Shown here piece by piece: positions 7,798 to 15,875 of a DNA stretch of 64,000 nucleotides. Source of the stretch: CANNDT01 sp945876205 (lineage in GTDB: Bacteria; Acidobacteriota; Vicinamibacteria; Vicinamibacterales; UBA2999); contig CANNDT010000003.1 of NCBI GenBank assembly GCA_947503365.1, positions 48,011-112,010 on the forward strand, written 5' to 3'. Each line of letters begins with the position of its first letter. The stretch's first letter is position 1. The translations under genes and the position numbers were made by a program. The notes below the pieces were generated by a model, which had not been told where the DNA came from, ran no database searches, and saw only the letters and a program-made list of their open reading frames with translations.

Positions 7798-10052
7798 CGA
7801 TCGCTGTCCGGCTGAGGCCGGTCACAACGTACCTGGATTTCGTCGTTTTCAACGATGATGCGCGCGACGCCGCCGTCTGCGAGCGCGCCAAACAGGAGCG
7901 CCTCCGACAACGGCTTCTTGATCACGCGCTCGATCAGGCGGGCCATCGGCCGGGCGCCGAACGCGCGGTCGAAGCCCTTCAGCGCCAGCCACGCGCGCGC
8001 CGCGGGATCGAGCTCGAGGGTCACGTGCTTGGCGGCCACCATCGCGCGCAGCTCGTCGATCTGCTTGTCGACGACCTTCTCAATCTCGGGCGCCCCGAGC
8101 GCGTTGAAGTTGACGATGGCATCGAGGCGGTTGCGGAATTCGGGGGTGAACATACGCTCCAGCGCGCCGCGCTGTGAGCCGCCGCTGCCGCTCTCGGCAA
8201 AGCCCATGCGGCGATCCGACAGGTCCCGAGCCCCCGCGTTGGTCGTCATGATCAGGATCACGTGACGGAAGTCGGCCTTGCGGCCGTGCGAGTCGGTCAG
8301 CGTGGCGTGGTCCATCACCTGCAGCAGGATGCTGAACATGTCGGGATGCGCCTTCTCGATTTCGTCGAGCAGCAGCACGGCGTGGGGCGACTTGCGGATC
8401 GCGTCGATCAGCAGTCCCCCTTCCTCGTAGCCGACATATCCCGGCGGCGCGCCGATCAGGCGCGAGACCGCGTGCTTCTCCATGTACTCGGACATGTCGT
8501 AGCGGACGAACTCGACGCCGAGGATCCGCGCGAGCTGGCGCGCCAGCTCGGTCTTGCCGACGCCGGTCGGTCCCGCGAACAGGAAGTTGCCGATCGGCTT
8601 GTCGGGGGACCGCAGACCTGACCGCGAGAGCTTGATCGAGGAGGCGACCTCATCGATCGCGCTCTCCTGCCCGAAAATCACCTCTTTGAGTTGCGTGTCG
8701 AGGGTGCCGAGGGCGCGGCGGTCATCGCTCGACACGGCCTGCACCGGTACGCGCGCCATCTTGGCCACGACCCGCTCGACTTCGGCCGCGCCGATCGTGC
8801 CGGTGCGCTGGTCGGGCGGCAGGAGCTTTTCCGCGGCACCCGCCTCGTCAAGAACGTCGATCGCCTTGTCGGGCAGATGCAGGTCCTTGAGGTGTCTCGC
8901 CGAGAGCGCGACGGCGCCCTGCAGCGCTTCGTCGGAATACTTCACGCCGTGGTGCGATTCGTAGTGCGGACGGAGACCCTTGAGGATCTCGAGCGTCTCG
9001 TCTTCCGACGGCTCGAGGACGTCGATCTTCTGAAAACGCCGCGACAGCGCGCGGTCCTTGTCGAACGATTGCTTTACGTCGCTGAAGGTCGTCGAGCCGA
9101 TGCATCGCAGCGTGCCGTTGGCGAGCGCCGGCTTGAGGAGGTTCCCGGCGTCCATGGCGCCGCCCGACGCGGCGCCCGCGCCAACCAGCGAATGAATCTC
9201 GTCGATGAAGAGAATGGCGTTGGGCTCCTTGCCGAGGCGCTCGAGCACCTGCTTCACCCGCTCCTCGAAGTCGCCGCGATAGCGGGTGCCGGCGACGAGC
9301 GAACCGAGGTCGAGGGCGTAGACTTTCGCGCCCTGCAGCACTTCCGGAACGTCGCGCTGGTGGATCCGCAGCGCCAGCCCTTCGGCCAGCGCGGTCTTGC
9401 CGACTCCCGGCTCACCGACCAGCAGCGGATTGTTCTTCCGGCGGCGGCACAGCACCTGGATCATCCGCTCGAGCTCCGGCACTCGGCCGATCAACGGATC
9501 GATCTTGCCCGCCGCGGCGCTCGCGATCAGATCGGTGGCAAAGGCCTCGAGCGGATCGACCGGCCTGGGCGCCGGCTCGGCGTCCCCGCCACTCGCGGGC
9601 GCGGGAGAGTCCTTGCCGCCGTGCGACAGCACGCGCAGCAGCGTGAGACGCTCGAGTCCCTGGTTGCGCAGGAAATACGCCGCGTGACTCTGATCTTCCT
9701 GGAGCATGAAGACGAGGAGGCTCCCGCTGTCCACGTGCTTCGCGCTGGAGACGGCGGCGTGGACGACCGCCTGCTGGATGACCCGGTCGAAGCCGAGCGT
9801 CGGCTCCGGGTCGACGCCAGACGAGGGCACCGGCGTGAACGCCCTGGCCAACACCTCTTCCAGTTGCTTCCGCAGGACGTCGTTGTCGACGCCGCACGCC
9901 GCGAGGATCCGGCGCACCTGCGGCTCGTCGGTCATCGCCAGCAAGAGATGCTCGAGACTCACCGCGTCGTGGCGCAGATCGGTGGCAAGGCGAAACGCGC
10001 GCTGGATCGTCTCGAGCGTGTCGGGGGCGAACGGAACTGGGCTTTCAGGCAT
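7794..10052 (-). CDS. clpA: ATP-dependent Clp protease ATPase subunit ClpA
   Basis: 752 residues, the usual ClpA length. An N-terminal Clp-N double repeat (about 1-150) docks the ClpS adaptor. AAA module 1 has GEPGVGKTAL and FIDEIHSLVGAG; AAA module 2 has GPTGVGKTEL and LLLDEIEKAHPD. The ClpP-docking loop, IGL in E. coli, reads RMGF here in the stretch TTNAGARDLSDRRMGF, so binding to ClpP is plausible although clpP is not in this window. The start overlaps the 3-prime end of clpS by 8 bp. It unfolds N-degron substrates delivered by ClpS. Confidence 0.96.
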   Translation of the reverse strand: MPESPVPFAPDTLETIQRAFRLATDLRHDAVSLEHLLLAMTDEPQVRRILAACGVDNDVLRKQLEEVLARAFTPVPSSGVDPEPTLGFDRVIQQAVVHAAVSSAKHVDSGSLLVFMLQEDQSHAAYFLRNQGLERLTLLRVLSHGGKDSPAPASGGDAEPAPRPVDPLEAFATDLIASAAAGKIDPLIGRVPELERMIQVLCRRRKNNPLLVGEPGVGKTALAEGLALRIHQRDVPEVLQGAKVYALDLGSLVAGTRYRGDFEERVKQVLERLGKEPNAILFIDEIHSLVGAGAASGGAMDAGNLLKPALANGTLRCIGSTTFSDVKQSFDKDRALSRRFQKIDVLEPSEDETLEILKGLRPHYESHHGVKYSDEALQGAVALSARHLKDLHLPDKAIDVLDEAGAAEKLLPPDQRTGTIGAAEVERVVAKMARVPVQAVSSDDRRALGTLDTQLKEVIFGQESAIDEVASSIKLSRSGLRSPDKPIGNFLFAGPTGVGKTELARQLARILGVEFVRYDMSEYMEKHAVSRLIGAPPGYVGYEEGGLLIDAIRKSPHAVLLLDEIEKAHPDMFSILLQVMDHATLTDSHGRKADFRHVILIMTTNAGARDLSDRRMGFAESGSGGSQRGALERMFTPEFRNRLDAIVNFNALGAPEIEKVVDKQIDELRAMVAAKHVTLELDPAARAWLALKGFDRAFGARPMARLIERVIKKPLSEALLFGALADGGVARIIVENDEIQVRCDRPQPDSDR

Positions 10053-10368
10053 TGACTTCGGGTTCCATGGTCACGAGCAACGGGAATTCGTGTTCTTCCG
10101 CGAGCTGCTTGGTGGTTCTCATCTTGGTCTCGGCGACGTCATGGGTATAGACGCCGGCGACCCCCATGCCGGATCGATGCACGCTCATCATGATCGTGAA
10201 CGCCTCGCCCCGCGGCTTGTGGAAGATCGACTCGAGCACCCAGACGACAAAGTCCTGCGTCGTGTAGTCGTCATTGTGCAGCAGGACGCGCCACATCCGC
10301 GGCCGCTCGAGCTGCTGCTCGGTGCGCGACTCGGTGATCGTCGATTCGCTATCCTGCGGTCGTGCCAA
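10045..10368 (-). CDS. clpS: ATP-dependent Clp protease adaptor ClpS
   Basis: 107 residues with the ClpS core LHNDDYTTQDFVVWVLESIF and the helix AFTIMMSVHRSGMGVAG, whose Asp-Asp and His residues line the pocket for Leu, Phe, Tyr and Trp N-termini. It hands such proteins to ClpA. The start is TTG at 10368, chosen because AGGGGATAG lies at ribosome-binding distance; no in-frame ATG keeps the full N-terminal arm. Notably this Shine-Dalgarno is part of the 3-prime end of aat and of the CCCCTNN repeat there. Confidence 0.95.
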   Translation of the reverse strand: MARPQDSESTITESRTEQQLERPRMWRVLLHNDDYTTQDFVVWVLESIFHKPRGEAFTIMMSVHRSGMGVAGVYTHDVAETKMRTTKQLAEEHEFPLLVTMEPEVNA

Positions 10369-10371
10369 TAT

Positions 10372-11097
10372 CTATCCCCTCACCCCTTCCCCCTGACCCC
10401 TATTGTACAAGTCGGCGTCCAGTACCCACGGAGACTTGACCGGCGGAAGGTTCGCCAGCCGCGAGAGTGTCTCCGCGAATTCTGCCCGTGATATCTCACG
10501 CGCCCCGAGCGAGGCGAGGTGGGCGGTGGCCATCTGGCAGTCGACCATCTCGAACCCCCACCGCTCGAGCTGGCGCACCAGGGTCACCAGCGCCACTTTC
10601 GAGGCGTCGGTGCGGCGGCTGAACATCGATTCCCCGTAGAACATCCGGCCGATGGCGATCCCGTACAGTCCTCCGACCAGCTCCTCGCCTGACCACACTT
10701 CGACGGAGTGCCCGAAGCCAAGCGACGCGAGCCGCGTGTACGCCTCGACCATCTCCGGCGTGATCCAGGTGCCCGCCTGGTCGTCCCGCGGCTCGGCGCA
10801 TCCGAACATGACGTCCTTGAACGCGGTGTCGAGGGTGACGCGGAACTTGTCCGAGCGGATGACGCGGCGCAGCGAGCGCGATACGTGCAGCTCGTTGACC
10901 ATGAGCACCATCCGCGGATCGGGGCTCCACCAGAGCAACGGATCGTCTTCGCCAGACCAGGGAAAGATCCCGCGGAGGTAGGCGTCGAGCAGACGGTCCG
11001 TGGAGAGATCTCCTCCCGCAGCGAGCAGGCCGTTGGGATCGGTCATCGCCTCCTCGACTGGAGGAAACGGATCGTGTTCCGTGAGCCAGGGGATCAT
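10372..11097 (-). CDS. aat: Leucyl/phenylalanyl-tRNA-protein transferase
   Basis: 241 residues. Starts MIPWLTEHDPFPPVEEAM and carries the family's WWSPDPRMVL motif and the SLGFGHSVEVW and LYGIAIGRMFYGESMFS segments. It transfers Leu or Phe from aminoacyl-tRNA to proteins with N-terminal Lys or Arg, making primary N-degrons that ClpS recognises. It is the first gene of the aat-clpS-clpA group, with only 3 bp before clpS. The last residues (QGEGVRG) are encoded by the heptamer repeat at 10377-10404, so the C-terminus may be a late addition. It diverges from gluQ across a 43-bp gap. Confidence 0.95.
   Translation of the reverse strand: MIPWLTEHDPFPPVEEAMTDPNGLLAAGGDLSTDRLLDAYLRGIFPWSGEDDPLLWWSPDPRMVLMVNELHVSRSLRRVIRSDKFRVTLDTAFKDVMFGCAEPRDDQAGTWITPEMVEAYTRLASLGFGHSVEVWSGEELVGGLYGIAIGRMFYGESMFSRRTDASKVALVTLVRQLERWGFEMVDCQMATAHLASLGAREISRAEFAETLSRLANLPPVKSPWVLDADLYNRGQGEGVRG
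10377..10404. repeat. CCCCTNN heptamer repeat, four units
   Basis: Four back-to-back 7-nt units CCCCTCA, CCCCTTC, CCCCTGA and CCCCTAT. They encode the last residues of aat and on the minus strand give the G-rich sequence just before clpS. Confidence 0.7.
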
Positions 11098-11140
11098 CGG
11101 TCAGGTGGCGAAGTGGAAAAGTTGAACAGTAGCATTACGT

Positions 11141-11959
11141 GTGCTGACGCGCTTCGCCCCCTCTCCGACAGGGTACCTGCACCTCGGGCACGTGGTGAAC
11201 GCCATCTATGTGTGGGGCATCGCCCGCGCTCGCGCCGGAGACGTGCTCCTGCGGATCGAAGACCACGACCGCATCCGCAGCCGGCCGGAATTCGAAGCGG
11301 CGATTCTCGAGGACCTGGAATGGTTGGGCTTCGCCACCTCACCCCGCTACCGGCAGAGCGATCAGGACGAGGTCTATCTCCGGGCTCTCGCGGCGCTGCG
11401 GCACACCCATCACGTGTATGCGTGCGACTGTTCACGCAAGGACATCGGCGGCGAGCGGTATCCAGGGCGCTGTCGCGATCGCCACCTGGCCGAGACCCCC
11501 GGCCGCGGGCTGCGCGTTGTCATGGCTCCGGGCATCGAGCGATTCGTCGATGGACGGCTCGGACCTCAGGAACAGTCGCCGGCCGATCAATGCGGCGACC
11601 TGCTGCTCAGGGATCGCGATGGCCATTGGAGCTATCAGTTCGCCGTCACCGTTGACGATTATCGCGACCAGGTGACGCACGTCATCCGGGGTGCTGACCT
11701 GCTGTCTTCGACGGGCAGGCAGATGCGCCTGGCGCGGATGCTTGGCCGCGCCGAGCCGCCCGAGTTTCTGCACCACCCCATTCTCTTGAATGCGTCGGGA
11801 GAAAAGCTGAGCAAGTCGAGCGGCGATAGCGGCGTCCGGGAGTTGCGTGCGGCCGGCGTCTCGGCCGAAGAGGTGATCGGCCGCGCCGCGCATGCGGCTG
11901 GCCTGATCGATCGCGCGTGTCTCATGGCCGCATCCGATGTCGGGACGCTATTCGACTAG
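11141..11959 (+). CDS. gluQ: Glutamyl-Q tRNA(Asp) synthetase
   Basis: 272 residues: a glutamyl-tRNA synthetase catalytic core without the anticodon-binding domain, the hallmark of GluQ. Class I signatures are RFAPSPTGYLHLGH at the start and EKLSKSSGD near residue 225. The zinc site reads YACDCSRKDI then YPGRCRDRH. GluQ glutamylates the queuosine base in the wobble position of tRNA(Asp). The GTG start at 11141 is the only one that fits just before the RFAPSPTG motif. A short form of GltX is unlikely given the length and zinc motif. Confidence 0.93.
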   Translation: MLTRFAPSPTGYLHLGHVVNAIYVWGIARARAGDVLLRIEDHDRIRSRPEFEAAILEDLEWLGFATSPRYRQSDQDEVYLRALAALRHTHHVYACDCSRKDIGGERYPGRCRDRHLAETPGRGLRVVMAPGIERFVDGRLGPQEQSPADQCGDLLLRDRDGHWSYQFAVTVDDYRDQVTHVIRGADLLSSTGRQMRLARMLGRAEPPEFLHHPILLNASGEKLSKSSGDSGVRELRAAGVSAEEVIGRAAHAAGLIDRACLMAASDVGTLFD

Positions 11960-11964
11960 AGCGC

Positions 11965-12234
11965 TCAGCGACGCCGGAGATATTCACCCTTGGGCGTACG
12001 GTCCAGATAGCCGTCGCGCTCGAGGCATCCCAGCATCCATTCCGCGAACTGCGCCGGCAGTCCAAACAGCACGCGCGCCTGATCGCAGGTGACGCGCAGA
12101 CAGGGCATCTCCTCGAACTCGCCCCGCACCCGCGTGATCGTCGCGTTCCACAGCGCGTCCGGCATTCGGTCGGCGCTGCGGCGTCCCCACAAAGAATCCA
12201 TTCGGAATGTCTCATGCACTTTCCCCGCCGACAT
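11965..12234 (-). CDS. Small conserved hypothetical, possible winged-helix fold
   Basis: About 89 residues when started at the ATG at 12234; the frame is open upstream to 12315 but that part is the octamer hairpin, so it is not coding. A shorter start at 12201 (MDSLWGRR) is possible; neither has a good ribosome-binding site. The C-terminal half (MPCLRVTCDQARVLFGLP, then FAEWMLGCLERDGYLDRTPKGEYL) looks like a helix-turn-helix followed by a wing. I do not recognise a named family. It converges on gluQ with a 5-bp gap. Confidence 0.6.
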   Translation of the reverse strand: MSAGKVHETFRMDSLWGRRSADRMPDALWNATITRVRGEFEEMPCLRVTCDQARVLFGLPAQFAEWMLGCLERDGYLDRTPKGEYLRRR

Positions 12235-12265
12235 AACGGGAGAGCTGAACGCATATCCGGAGCTA

Positions 12266-12325
12266 GGTGGCTGGGTAACTCGGTAGCTGGGGCCTGCACC
12301 CCAGCAACCGAGCAACCCAGCTACC
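12266..12325. terminator. Octamer-repeat hairpin after the BON gene
   Basis: Imperfect inverted repeat: arms 12266-12292 and 12299-12325 (27 bp, four mismatches) around a 6-nt loop. Each arm is itself made of 8-nt units of the type NAGCNACC. The BON gene stop codon (12321-12323) lies in the first arm on the minus strand, so this hairpin forms directly at the transcript's 3-prime end and probably acts as a terminator or RNA stabiliser. There is no T-run. Confidence 0.65.
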
Positions 12326-12695
12326 GCTTGATACTGATGCGATCGACGATCTGCGTCACGCCCCTGGTCTCACGCGCGAGGGCGAGAGCCCTCTGCCTGG
12401 CCGCTGCCGTTGGCACCGTGCCTTCGAGCAGGACGACCCCGTCCTTGAGCGTGACCACGCCGTCGCGCGCCGACACGTGAATGTTTCGCGCCTTCACGTC
12501 CGTGTCGGCGAAATACTGCGCCTGGATCTTGGTGGCGAGCCAGCTGTCAGCCAGTTTCTCGCTGGCGCGGCCGGCGACATCCTTGACCTCGGCGACAGCC
12601 ACGCGCGCGTTGTCACGGGTGTCCGGGCGGTTGCATCCGGCAACCGAGAAGGTCGCGACCACGGCGGTGGCCCACATCACTTGAGCTGTTCTCAT
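12321..12695 (-). CDS. BON-domain lipoprotein
   Basis: 124 residues from the ATG at 12695, chosen because GAGGGGAG precedes it and because it gives a lipoprotein signal: MRTAQVMWATAVVATFSVAGC with lipobox VAGC. The mature part holds one BON domain (about 55-120: WLATKIQAQYFADTDVKARN, then the conserved GVVLLEGTVPTAAARQRALALARET and VTQIVDRISI). BON domains bind phospholipid surfaces or link to the outer membrane, as in OsmY or DolP. It is transcribed alone, away from the TPR protease gene. Confidence 0.87.
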   Translation of the reverse strand: MRTAQVMWATAVVATFSVAGCNRPDTRDNARVAVAEVKDVAGRASEKLADSWLATKIQAQYFADTDVKARNIHVSARDGVVTLKDGVVLLEGTVPTAAARQRALALARETRGVTQIVDRISIKR

Positions 12696-12753
12696 GGCGT
12701 TCTCCCCTCGTCTGAGTGCAAACTCAAGTCCCGGCGATACCTGGCAGATGCGG

Positions 12754-12774
12754 CGCGGACCGTTACGGTCCGCG
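12754..12774. repeat. 9-3-9 palindrome
   Basis: Perfect arms CGCGGACCG and CGGTCCGCG around TTA, in the 292-bp gap between the divergent BON and TPR genes. The GGACC/GGTCC core is shared with the palindromes at 19345 and 59773. Confidence 0.6.
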
Positions 12775-12932
12775 AGGCTGAGTGTCCATTCGCACAACAC
12801 AGCCGTGAAGCCATCCGGCGACATTGGGCCATTTATGGGAAAAAGGGGGATGGCGCTGCCTTTGCTCCCCATACCCCCATCTCGCACACGCGGACAAAGA
12901 ACCGCCTGGTAGAACCGCCGGTGCGACGGGGG

Positions 12933-12953
12933 GCGGCGCGCGGGGCGCGCCGC
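12933..12953. repeat. 9-3-9 palindrome
   Basis: Perfect arms GCGGCGCGC and GCGCGCCGC around GGG, 35 bp before the TPR gene start, second palindrome in the same gap. Confidence 0.5.
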
Positions 12954-12987
12954 TTCCATCCACACCTTCCTGCTAAACTACGAGCAC

Positions 12988-14094
12988 ATGAGGTTGATAT
13001 CGGCCGCCGCGCTGATGGTGGCCGTGTTGGTAGTTACCACGCCGGCGTTCGCGCAGGGCATCCCGGGAACGCGTGCGTACGCCGCAGGCCGCGCTGGCTG
13101 GGACGCCATTCGCGACGGGCGCAACCAGGAAGCAGCCGAGGCCTTCGCGATCGCCATCGACGCCGAGCCGCGTGACCCCTCGCTCCATCTCGGCGCGGGT
13201 CTCGCGGCGTATCTCCTCGGCAAGCCCACCGTGGCGCAGCAGTCGCTCGAACACGCGTTGTCGATGGCGCCTGGCTTCACGCAGGCGTCGCTCCTGCTCG
13301 GCGACATCTTCTACCGCGAAGGCAGTATCGACCAGGCCATCCACGTCTACGAGGCCGCGCAGAAACACGAGCCGGCCAACGCGACGCTCAAGGAGCGGCT
13401 CGCGAAACTGCGGCGCGAAGCGGAGCTGCACAACGGCTTCTACCAGTCACAGGGCGCGCACTTCACGGTGCTCTTCGAGGGGCCGGCCGACGAGCAGCTC
13501 GCAGCGCGCGCGCTCGAGATTCTCGAAGCCGCCTACTGGCGCGTGGGTACCGCCCTTTCGACCTATCCCGAGCGCATCATCCCCGTCGTCCTCTACACCC
13601 AGGAACAGTTCCGCGACATCACGCGGTCGCCGCAGTGGGCGGCCGGCGCTTACGACGGCCGCATCCGCATTCCGGTGCGAGGGGCCCTGGCGAACGAGCG
13701 CGAACTGGAGCGGGTGCTCACGCACGAATTCACCCACGCCCTGGTGCAGAGCGTGGCGCCCAAGGGGGTGCCAGTCTGGCTGAACGAGGGGTTGGCGGTG
13801 ATGTTTGAGCCCGAGGGCGAGACCTGGAGCGATTCCCAGCTCTCCTCCTCCGAGACGCGTCTTACCCTGGAGCAACTGGCAAAGGGATTCGGGGGGCTTT
13901 CGACCACCGATGCCCGGATCGCCTACGCGCAAAGCGCGGCCGTAGTGCGGGCCCTCCTCGATCAGGGCGGCCCGCCGGTGGTGGTCAGCATTCTCCAGGA
14001 CCTGGCTCGTGGCGATACCTTCGCCGCCGCCCTCGAACGGCGCCTGGCGACGCCGTTCAACGCTTTCATCGCAAGCCTTGAAGCTAGCCGATGA
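12988..14094 (+). CDS. Exported TPR protein with gluzincin (peptidase MA-like) domain
   Basis: 368 residues. A signal peptide ends at TTPAFAQG. Residues about 30-145 are three TPR units (AAEAFAIAIDAEPRDPSLHLGAGLAAYLLGKP and following). The C-terminal half is a zinc metallopeptidase of the MA-like type: VLTHEFTHALVQ gives HExxH near residue 250, and WLNEGLAVM downstream gives the third ligand Glu. Substrate unknown; TPR plus gluzincin proteins of this sort are common in the envelope of Acidobacteriota and Deltaproteobacteria. It is followed after 51 bp by the RRM gene on the same strand. Confidence 0.85.
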   Translation: MRLISAAALMVAVLVVTTPAFAQGIPGTRAYAAGRAGWDAIRDGRNQEAAEAFAIAIDAEPRDPSLHLGAGLAAYLLGKPTVAQQSLEHALSMAPGFTQASLLLGDIFYREGSIDQAIHVYEAAQKHEPANATLKERLAKLRREAELHNGFYQSQGAHFTVLFEGPADEQLAARALEILEAAYWRVGTALSTYPERIIPVVLYTQEQFRDITRSPQWAAGAYDGRIRIPVRGALANERELERVLTHEFTHALVQSVAPKGVPVWLNEGLAVMFEPEGETWSDSQLSSSETRLTLEQLAKGFGGLSTTDARIAYAQSAAVVRALLDQGGPPVVVSILQDLARGDTFAAALERRLATPFNAFIASLEASR

Positions 14095-14145
14095 TCTTTG
14101 GGATAGAATCGTAGGCCGCCTACCGACTAGAGGAAACCGGAAAAC

Positions 14146-14844
14146 TTGGCAGTCCGTCTGTTCATCGGGAATTTACCCTACGGCGCGACCGAAGCGGATC
14201 TCAAAGCCCACTTCGGCGTGATCGCAGAGCCTTCCCACGTCGTCATGCCGGTCGATCGTGAGACCGGTCGTCCGCGCGGTTTCGCGTTCGTTGAGTTCAT
14301 CGACCGCGAAAAGGCCGAAGAAGTCATCCGCAAATTCGACGCGCAGCCCTTCCAGGGCCGTAACCTCGCCGTCAGCGAGGCGCGCGCCCGTGAAGATCGT
14401 CCGCCTGGTCCGCGACCCGGCGGGTTCAGCGGTCCCCGGCCCGGAGGCGGTGGCGGCTTCGGCGGCCCCCGGCCCATGGGGGGCGGCGGCGGCTTCAGCG
14501 GCGGAGGGGGCGGTGGCTTCAGTCCGCGCCCCGGCCCCGGAGGCGGAGGCTTCAGCACCCCTGGCGGTCGTGACCGTTCGGCGAACTTCGGTCCGCCGGC
14601 GCCTCCGAAGCGCCTGCGCGGTGGCAAGAAGACCGCCCAGGGGGAACATAAGCCGCGCGGCCCGATCAAGGAAAAGAACACCGGGCGCATCTACGCGGTG
14701 GACGACCTCGAGGATGACGCGGCCATCGACATCGACGACGTCGCGACCAAGGCGCCCGACGATGACATCGACGACGCGGCGGCGCCCGTTGATGACGCGG
14801 CGGCGACCTCCGCACAGGATGACGAGACCGACGATCAGGATTAA
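14146..14844 (+). CDS. RRM RNA-binding protein with glycine-rich and acidic tails
   Basis: 232 residues starting at TTG 14146, immediately before the RRM. RNP2 is RLFIGNL and RNP1 is RGFAFVEF; one RRM fills residues 1-80. Then comes a Gly/Pro/Phe-rich linker (about 85-140), a basic patch KRLRGGKKTAQGEHKPRG, and a very acidic tail rich in DD pairs. Bacterial single-RRM proteins bind RNA and respond to cold or bind other mRNAs; the acidic tail could block or regulate the basic patch. The next gene starts directly after the stop (TAA-GTG), so the two are probably co-translated. Confidence 0.88.
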   Translation: MAVRLFIGNLPYGATEADLKAHFGVIAEPSHVVMPVDRETGRPRGFAFVEFIDREKAEEVIRKFDAQPFQGRNLAVSEARAREDRPPGPRPGGFSGPRPGGGGGFGGPRPMGGGGGFSGGGGGGFSPRPGPGGGGFSTPGGRDRSANFGPPAPPKRLRGGKKTAQGEHKPRGPIKEKNTGRIYAVDDLEDDAAIDIDDVATKAPDDDIDDAAAPVDDAAATSAQDDETDDQD

Positions 14845-15846
14845 GTGAAGCGTTCGGTTCCACAGCTGGTGTCGATCGCGGCCATCGCGGTCGGCATCGC
14901 TCTTTTCGTCCTTACTCTTTTCTACATCAACCTCGACGAAACCATCGAGAGCGCGGGCCGTCTCGGGCTCGCGCTGCCTCTGATCCTGCTGCCGGGCACG
15001 TTCTGGCAGGTGCTCCGCACCTGGGGCTGGTCGGCGGCGTTCCCCGACGATGCGCGGCCGGCGTTCACGCGGCTGTTCCGGGTCCGCCTGGCGGCCGACG
15101 CGATCAGCTTCTTCACCGTCCGGGGCCTCGTCGGCGATCCCCTCAAGGTCGTGCTGCTCTACGACCGTGTCGCGCCGCAGGTCACCACGGCAGCCGTCGC
15201 GCTCGAGCGACTCACCTTCGCCATCCTCGGCATCTTCATTGCGGCGCTGATTTCGATTGCCGCGGTGACGCGCCTTGACCTGCCGGGCGCGTGGGACACG
15301 CTGTTCAGGTCGCTGATGGTCGGCTCAGTGCTCGCACTGGCGCTCGTCGTCGTGATCGCGCGCCGCCGGACCGAGGACTACCTGGGCCGACTCGTGGCGC
15401 AACTGGATCGGCTCCTCGGCCGGCGGCTCGAGGCCTCGCGCATCGTCCGTTTCATCCTCGATGTGGAAGACGTGCTGTTACAACTGCTCAGGGGCGATCG
15501 CCGCCGGCTGGTGATCCTCGTCACGCTGGCGATCGTCTGCTACGCGCTGATGGGTATAGAGGTGTGGCTGGTGTTCTGGGCGATCGGCACGCCGATCGGC
15601 GTCACGGAGGGGCTCACGATTGAAACGTTCGCGCGGCTGGCGAGCGTGGCCTCGGCGGCGATTCCCGGCAACCTCGGCGCGCTCGAAGCGTCCAACGCGG
15701 CGGTCGTCGCGGCGCTCGGCCTGGGCGGCGGCGGCTCGCTCGCGCTCACGAGACGCATACGCGCGCTGATCTGGGCGGCCGCAGGCCTGGCTGTGTACCC
15801 CAGGATCCGCGCGACCCCCCAGCCACCCAGCCACCGAGCAACCTAG
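14845..15846 (+). CDS. Lysylphosphatidylglycerol synthase-like/YbhN (UPF0104) membrane protein
   Basis: 333 residues with about eight hydrophobic segments, beginning SIAAIAVGIALFVLTLFYINL. The family is recognised from the layout and the segment LVGDPLKVVLLYDR and EGLTIETFARLASVASAAIPGNLGALEASNAA, typical of the flippase-like part of MprF and of YbhN. It probably moves or holds lipids at the inner membrane. GTG start, no gap after the RRM gene. The C-terminal residues (TPQPPSHRAT) and the stop are encoded by the octamer repeat at 15820, so the natural end may have been altered. Confidence 0.82.
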   Translation: MKRSVPQLVSIAAIAVGIALFVLTLFYINLDETIESAGRLGLALPLILLPGTFWQVLRTWGWSAAFPDDARPAFTRLFRVRLAADAISFFTVRGLVGDPLKVVLLYDRVAPQVTTAAVALERLTFAILGIFIAALISIAAVTRLDLPGAWDTLFRSLMVGSVLALALVVVIARRRTEDYLGRLVAQLDRLLGRRLEASRIVRFILDVEDVLLQLLRGDRRRLVILVTLAIVCYALMGIEVWLVFWAIGTPIGVTEGLTIETFARLASVASAAIPGNLGALEASNAAVVAALGLGGGGSLALTRRIRALIWAAAGLAVYPRIRATPQPPSHRAT

Positions 15847-15875
15847 CTACCCACCTACGCAGCTACCGAGCCACC
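15820..15875. repeat. NAGCNACC octamer repeat, seven units, tail to tail
   Basis: Seven contiguous 8-nt units (CAGCCACC, CAGCCACC, GAGCAACC, TAGCTACC, CACCTACG, CAGCTACC, GAGCCACC). It contains the stop codons of both converging genes. Same unit family as the hairpin at 12266-12325. Confidence 0.75.
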
